Below, piece after piece: positions 6,502 through 10,183 of a stretch of 10,183 bases of DNA. Every line of letters starts with the position of its first letter. Position 1 is the first letter of the stretch. The stretch is from NCBI GenBank assembly GCA_947475855.1, contig CANJPN010000188.1, forward strand, positions 1 through 10,183, read 5' to 3'. A program made the translations under genes and the position numbers. The notes beneath the pieces were generated by a model that searched no databases, had not been told where the DNA came from, and saw only the letters and a list, made by a program, of their open reading frames with translations. Origin of the DNA: Bradyrhizobiaceae bacterium (lineage in GTDB: Bacteria; Pseudomonadota; Alphaproteobacteria; Rhizobiales; Hyphomicrobiaceae).

Positions 6502-6663
6502 GGCGGCGTCTCCTCGATCGTGTTCGTTCTTGTCGTCAGGCAATCCGTCGTCGGATCACGGAGACGAGCTTGTTTGGATCGATATTGAACGAGGTTGGGT
6601 TCGAGCACAATTCGTGAAAGGCGAAAGTGGTCTTTTGCGTGAGCTTTGGGTTTTGCAACGCCG

Positions 6664-8115
6664 TCATTCGGGGCGTCTGGTCAAGCGGGCGGCGTAGAAG
6701 CCGTCCATGCCGCCGACGCTGAGGTCGCCACCCGGCGAGAAATACGGCAGTGTCCTGAGATCGCCCGATGAAGTGATCCACATGGCTTCGATTCCGAATT
6801 CTCCTGCCACGAGTGGAGAACGCTCATATTGCGGCGTGCGCGACAGGAAGCGTTCGATCTGGTTTTCGCCTTCGTCGAGTTCGAGCGAGCATGTGCAGTA
6901 GACGAGCGTGCCGCCAGGGGCGACCAGCGCGGCTGCGCGGTCGAGCATGCGGCTCTGCAATTCGACCAGCGGAGCTAGGTCGGTCGGGCGCTTGAGGTGG
7001 GGAATGTCGGGGTGGCGCCTGATGGTTCCCGTCGCGGTGCAGGGCGCGTCCAGGAGGACTGCGTCGAAGGTCGTCGACGGATTCCAGGTGGTGACATCAG
7101 CCTTTACGATTTCGGCTTCGAGCCTCATGCGGGCGACATTCTCGCGGACACGCGCGAGCCGCTCGGCCGACACGTCGACAGCGGTGACATGCGCGCCGCG
7201 CGATGCGAGTTGAACCGTCTTGCCGCCAGGGGCTGAGCAGAGGTCGGCTATACGGCGGCCAGAGACGACCCCGAACAGGCACGCAGGCAAGGCGGCGGCG
7301 GCGTCCTGCACCCACCATGCACCTTCGGCGAAGCCGGGCAGCGCATCGACTCGCTCTTGCGGATCGGTGATGCGAATGGAGCCCGTGGGAAGCAGCTTGC
7401 CGCCGAGCTTCTCGTTCCATGCGGCAGCGTCCGCGTCTGCGAGTGGCGAGACATCGAGCGGGGCTTCGCGGAGCGATGCGGTGGCGATCTGCCGGGCCGA
7501 GGGCTCGCCATAGGCTGCGACCCAGCGCTTCCAAAGCCAGTCGGGGATGTCGAGGCGCGTGCCCTCGGGCTGGGATTCGAGGATTGCGCGGCCGCGTTCG
7601 GAGATCCGACGCAGGATCGCGTTGGCGAGGCGATCGAACCGCCGCGCGCCGCGATCATGACGGCACTGCTCGACGGCGATGTTGATGACGGCGTGCGGCG
7701 CGATCTGGAGGATGATGAGCTGCGCCGCGGCGCATTCGAGGATCGTGTCGAGCAGTCCGCGGTCATCGGGCAGGGGGCGCTCGAGGAAGGTGGCGATGAC
7801 GGCGTCGAGTTCGCCCTTGCGGCGAAGGACGGTGGCAGCGATCAGCCGGGCGAGGCCCCGGTCACGCGGCTCGAGGTTCGCGCCGGGACCGCTGTTGAAT
7901 TCGGCGTCGAGCGCATCGTCGAGTGCGCGACGGCGGTCGACAACCGACGAAACGAGGCGGACTGCGAGTGCGCGGACGGCATAACCTGCCGGTTCCTTAT
8001 GGCGCGGGGGCTCCACATCGCGGGACTTGGAGTTCGGCTTGCCGTAAAATTTCCTGGCTCCGGGCCGGCCGGCATTTCTGGGCGCCCGTGGGCCGCCCGG
8101 GGGGCGTTCAGTCAT
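6664..8115 (-). CDS. rsmB: 16S rRNA (cytosine-C5) methyltransferase, RsmB/Sun family
   Basis: This 483-residue SAM-dependent enzyme should methylate a cytosine of 16S rRNA (C967 in E. coli numbering). After a basic, Pro/Gly-rich leader of about 40 residues comes a NusB-like RNA-binding domain (about 44-175, with AHA-type helix stretch APHAVINIAVEQ). The Rossmann methyltransferase domain follows: SAM-binding DLCSAPGGKT (291-300), DAPC (356-359) with Cys359 in the PCxATG-IRRHPD motif, and YCTCS (406-410) with the likely nucleophile Cys409. The chain ends with the family's GGMDGFYAARLTR. Both catalytic cysteines are present. The start ATG lies 6 nt after the htpX stop, so the two are co-transcribed; a weak GGGG before the htpX stop may act as its Shine-Dalgarno. 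Homologues are usually about 430-460 residues, and the extra length is the leader. I see no terminator after its stop. Confidence 0.94.
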   Translation of the reverse strand: MTERPPGGPRAPRNAGRPGARKFYGKPNSKSRDVEPPRHKEPAGYAVRALAVRLVSSVVDRRRALDDALDAEFNSGPGANLEPRDRGLARLIAATVLRRKGELDAVIATFLERPLPDDRGLLDTILECAAAQLIILQIAPHAVINIAVEQCRHDRGARRFDRLANAILRRISERGRAILESQPEGTRLDIPDWLWKRWVAAYGEPSARQIATASLREAPLDVSPLADADAAAWNEKLGGKLLPTGSIRITDPQERVDALPGFAEGAWWVQDAAAALPACLFGVVSGRRIADLCSAPGGKTVQLASRGAHVTAVDVSAERLARVRENVARMRLEAEIVKADVTTWNPSTTFDAVLLDAPCTATGTIRRHPDIPHLKRPTDLAPLVELQSRMLDRAAALVAPGGTLVYCTCSLELDEGENQIERFLSRTPQYERSPLVAGEFGIEAMWITSSGDLRTLPYFSPGGDLSVGGMDGFYAARLTRRPE

Positions 8116-8121
8116 GCCGGT

Positions 8122-9096
8122 TCAACCCCACGGCCCGCTGCCTCTAGTGGAATCCGGGGTTTCCCTGTTCCTATCCCAAATTGAGGTCGGTCTGTTTTCT
8201 GCGATGTCGAGCGGGCGCGGCGCATTTGCTCCGGCCTGCTGCCATTCCTGGGCCAATTTGTGCAATTCGGCGATCCGGTTCTCGATATTGGGGTGGGTCG
8301 TGAACAAGTTGTCGATGCCACGACCGGTGAGCGGGTTGACGATGAACAGGTGGGCTGCCGCCGGGGCCATCTCGGCCTCGGGGTAGGGCGTGTTGCGGGC
8401 GATGGCGTGTATTCGTTCCAAGGCGGAGGCGAGCCACAGCGGGTTGCCGCAGACGGTTGCGCCAATGCGATCTGCTTCATACTCGCGCGAGCGGCTGATG
8501 GCCATCTGAACCAGCATGGCGGCAAACGGGGCGATCAGAACGGCTGCCAAAACGCCGATCCAGCCGAACTTGCCATTGTTTCGCCGCGTGCCGAACAGGT
8601 AGCCGAATTGGAGCAGGTTCGCGAACATCGAGATCGCGCCGGCAATGGTTGCGGCGACGGTCATGGTCAGGGTGTCGCGATTGCGGACGTGGCCCAGCTC
8701 ATGGGCGACGACGCCTGCAAGCTCCTGTGTGCTCAGCGTGTCGAGCAGGCCGGTCGAAACCGCAACTGCGGATCTGGTGGGGTTGCGACCCGTCGCGAAT
8801 GCGTTCGGCTGCGGGCTGTTGACGACATAGACGCGGGGCATCGGCAACTCGGCACGCGCGGAGAGCGCTTGCACGAGTTGGTGAAGCTGTGGGGCCTCTG
8901 TCGGCGTCACTTCTTGTGCCTTGAACATCTTGAGGACGACGGTGTCCGAGTTCCAATAAGCGAACGCGTTGGTGCCGAGCGCCAGCACGAAGGCGACGAC
9001 CATGCCTTCCTTGCCGCCGACCAGGGCGCCCATCGCAACGAAGATACCCGTGAGCACGACCAGCAGAACGCCCGTCCTTGCAAAATTGCTCGGCAT
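8122..9096 (-). CDS. htpX: HtpX membrane-bound zinc metalloprotease (M48B)
   Basis: This 324-residue inner-membrane protease degrades misfolded membrane proteins, working alongside FtsH in the bacteria where it has been studied. Two N-terminal helices (about 8-27 and 31-48) precede the zinc site HELGH (132-136); the third ligand is likely Glu205 in REYEAD, with Asp209 completing ExxxD. Two more hydrophobic segments lie near 143-166 and 178-200. The C-terminal FTTHPNIENRIAEL (265-278) is a strong HtpX signature. The start at 9096 is fixed by GGAAGGAG, with AAGGAG at 9102-9107 five nt upstream. The frame runs open to an ATG at 9231, but that adds 45 residues unlike any HtpX N-terminus. A tail of about 35 residues after the signature is polar and probably disordered. 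It leads the htpX-rsmB operon and diverges from the DUF1674 gene. Confidence 0.95.
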   Translation of the reverse strand: MPSNFARTGVLLVVLTGIFVAMGALVGGKEGMVVAFVLALGTNAFAYWNSDTVVLKMFKAQEVTPTEAPQLHQLVQALSARAELPMPRVYVVNSPQPNAFATGRNPTRSAVAVSTGLLDTLSTQELAGVVAHELGHVRNRDTLTMTVAATIAGAISMFANLLQFGYLFGTRRNNGKFGWIGVLAAVLIAPFAAMLVQMAISRSREYEADRIGATVCGNPLWLASALERIHAIARNTPYPEAEMAPAAAHLFIVNPLTGRGIDNLFTTHPNIENRIAELHKLAQEWQQAGANAPRPLDIAENRPTSIWDRNRETPDSTRGSGPWG

Positions 9097-9246
9097 GGCC
9101 ACTCCTTCCGGCTCAGCGGGCGGCGTTCGGCCCCGCCTGATCCCCTCTATGTCCGACAACCTATATGGTATCTCGAAGGGCGCTGCAAAATGGATGGCGG
9201 GGGCGGCATCGGCTCCCGGCAGGTTGGACATCAGGGATCACAGGGC
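9097..9246. promoter_or_regulatory. Divergent control region between htpX and the DUF1674 gene
   Basis: This 150-bp gap must contain promoters firing both ways. The only AT-rich patch is around 9161-9175 (ACCTATATGGTATC), a candidate -10 area in either direction; no convincing -35 box is visible. AAGGAG at 9102-9107 is the htpX ribosome-binding site. AAGGG at 9176-9180 lies 9 nt before an ATG at 9190, in frame with the DUF1674 gene, and so offers an alternative start for it. Confidence 0.4.
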
Positions 9247-9492
9247 ATGGCGACGATCGGAAAAGAAGCCGGAAACAGTAGTGTCGCGACCGAGGAAGCG
9301 CCTGTGCCCGATGCACCACGCCAGCTTTCCGAGGCTGCACAGCGCGCCTTGGCCGAGGCTGCAGAGAGACGGGCTGCGCGGGAGGCGGCCGAGTCGCAAG
9401 CCAAGGCGGAAGCAGAGCTCGGCGGCCGGGCAGGGCCTGATCCCGTGCGGTATGGCGACTGGGAAAACGGCGGCATCGCATCGGACTTCTGA
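9247..9492 (+). CDS. DUF1674 / SDHAF4-like succinate dehydrogenase assembly factor
   Basis: This 81-residue protein ends in the family signature: GPDPVRYGDWENGGIASDF closes the chain exactly, as in DUF1674 and mitochondrial SDHAF4 proteins. SDHAF4 binds the flavinated SdhA subunit and promotes its joining with SdhB; a similar role here is inferred from the family. The middle (about 25-60) is a charged, Ala-rich helix full of AEAAERR-type repeats. The ATG at 9247 gives a protein of normal length but only a modest Shine-Dalgarno (AGGG at 9233-9236, 10 nt away). The in-frame ATG at 9190 has a better-placed AAGGG and would give 100 residues with a Gly-rich leader, so the start is not settled. It is divergent from htpX-rsmB, an arrangement I recall from other alphaproteobacteria. 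No sdh genes are nearby. Confidence 0.88.
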   Translation: MATIGKEAGNSSVATEEAPVPDAPRQLSEAAQRALAEAAERRAAREAAESQAKAEAELGGRAGPDPVRYGDWENGGIASDF

Positions 9493-9569
9493 GCGTCGGT
9501 TCCAATGCGGGACGCTTCGTTGTGTTTCAGGCCGGGACGATCCGGGGCTCCATCCGTCGTGGGGCCGTG

Positions 9570-9593
9570 ACGCCAGCGTGATTTAGCTGGCGT
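9570..9593 (+). terminator. Hairpin after the DUF1674 gene
   Basis: ACGCCAGC (9570-9577) and GCTGGCGT (9586-9593) pair perfectly over 8 bp around an 8-nt AT-rich loop, 78 bp after the DUF1674 stop. No T-run follows, so it is a weak or Rho-assisted terminator at best. Confidence 0.45.
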
Positions 9594-9603
9594 GGCTTGC
9601 TGC

Positions 9604-9655
9604 AATTGAGGAAAATCCGGCACGTCTGCAGGATTTTAATTCTTTGTAAACTGCG
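9604..9655 (+). promoter_or_regulatory. AT-rich patch with inverted repeat upstream of the Tad gene
   Basis: This is the most AT-rich stretch in the region. AAAATCC (9612-9618) and GGATTTT (9631-9637) form a 7-bp inverted repeat with a 12-nt gap, followed by AATTCTTTGTAAA. It lies about 90-140 bp before the Tad start and may be promoter or operator. I cannot assign -35/-10 boxes. Confidence 0.3.
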
Positions 9656-9746
9656 TCCGGTCTTCCGCAGATCCGCGTTTTCCAGCGCGGCATCAAGGTT
9701 GCAATCCACCTGGTCACGTCCAAGCGACTTGCCAGGAACCCGCGCC

Positions 9747-10183
9747 ATGCTGAAGTCCTCCATTGCCTCCGCCACGAAGTTCAAGCGCGACGAGAACGGC
9801 GGGATTGCGATCCTGTTCGGGCTTTCGGCCGTCGCCCTCGCCATGTTCGCCGGCCTCGCGATCGACTTTGGACGGACGTATTCCTCGAAGGCCAAGATCG
9901 CAGACGCCATCGACGCGGCAACGCTTGCTGCGGCCAAGGGAATGCGGCTCGAGGGTCTCGACGAGACCCAGGCGACGGAATTGGCGAAGGTGATTTTCCA
10001 AGAAAACATCCGGAACGGCGCGGGCCACTGGACCACTATTCACGACTTGAGGATCAACGTCAGCAAGGCCAACAACACGGCACACATCGAGGTCGACGCT
10101 TCGGTGAAGACGACCTTCGGCGCGATCGCCGGCATCCAACGGATGGGCTCTCCGGGTGTTGCATCGGCTGTGTTCGAATCGCG
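9747..10183 (+). CDS. TadE/TadG-like Flp pilus assembly protein (3' end beyond window)
   Basis: From the ATG at 9747 the frame is open to the window edge, giving 145 residues. After a short basic leader, residues 17-40 carry ENGGIAILFGLSAVALAMFA, a single membrane helix preceded by the Glu-Asn-Gly-Gly stretch typical of the Tad (TadE/G-like N-terminal) domain. The helix is followed by GLAIDFGRTYSSKAKIADA and an Ala-rich amphipathic segment (to about 65). This pilin-like N-terminus places the rest in the periplasm. TadG-type proteins often continue into a von Willebrand A domain, but that part would lie outside the window. They function with the Tad/Flp pilus secretion apparatus in adhesion. 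A Shine-Dalgarno-like AGGAA (9734-9738) lies 8 nt upstream. No other tad gene is visible, so an orphan Tad-domain protein is also possible. Confidence 0.85.
   Translation, partial: MLKSSIASATKFKRDENGGIAILFGLSAVALAMFAGLAIDFGRTYSSKAKIADAIDAATLAAAKGMRLEGLDETQATELAKVIFQENIRNGAGHWTTIHDLRINVSKANNTAHIEVDASVKTTFGAIAGIQRMGSPGVASAVFES

Noticed and set aside
6560..6610. Minus-strand promoter-like TTGTGC / CAATAT with 17-nt spacing before the TctC gene
   Set aside because: Each hexamer matches consensus at only about half of positions, no better than chance.
9097..9231. 45-residue N-terminal extension of HtpX
   Set aside because: A strong Shine-Dalgarno precedes the ATG at 9096 and HtpX proteins normally start just before the first helix.
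8260..9246. Long plus-strand frame upstream of and in frame with the DUF1674 gene, opposite htpX
   Set aside because: Only the last 81 (or 100) codons resemble a protein family; the rest is antisense to htpX.

Overview
The window reads as a GC-rich chromosomal segment of an alphaproteobacterium, most likely Hyphomicrobiales. The signs are an htpX-rsmB pair divergent from a small DUF1674 (SDHAF4-like) gene, a short periplasmic MltB-type transglycosylase, a solitary TctC/Bug-type binding protein, and a Tad-domain protein. The lineage is inferred from gene content; there is no rRNA, tRNA or phylogenetic marker to confirm it.

Layout. 1-411 is the 3' end of a plus-strand gene: a DUF971 domain preceded by what looks like the tail of an Mrp/NBP35-type P-loop protein. 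Next on the plus strand come a TauE/SafE membrane permease (483-1235), an Old Yellow Enzyme-family flavin reductase (1322-2398) and a secreted lytic transglycosylase (2497-3348). The 315-bp gap 3349-3663 holds two copies of a 31-bp palindromic repeat in inverted orientation (30/31 identical); the first copy probably also serves as a terminator. A UbiD-family prenylated-FMN decarboxylase (3664-5292, possibly starting at the GTG at 3667) converges on a minus-strand TctC/Bug solute-binding protein (5470-6501). The gap between them, 5293-5469, is almost entirely palindromes. On the minus strand, htpX (8122-9096) and rsmB (6664-8115) form an operon with a 6-nt gap. The DUF1674 gene (9247-9492) diverges from htpX, and the 5' end of a TadG/TadE-like gene (9747 onward) runs off the window.

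Function. Most genes are housekeeping or general metabolism: Fe-S assembly (Mrp-like), cell-wall remodelling, membrane protein quality control (HtpX), 16S rRNA m5C methylation (RsmB) and respiratory-complex assembly (DUF1674). The UbiD decarboxylase and TctC protein suggest, without proving, uptake and decarboxylation of aromatic or unsaturated carboxylic acids. I see no mobile-element transposase, CRISPR array, toxin-antitoxin pair or defence system. The items most worth a second look are the palindrome cluster at 5302-5448, the inverted repeat pair at 3357-3480, an apparent Asn in place of a metal-binding His in the UbiD protein, and the HCF101-like domain order of the first gene.
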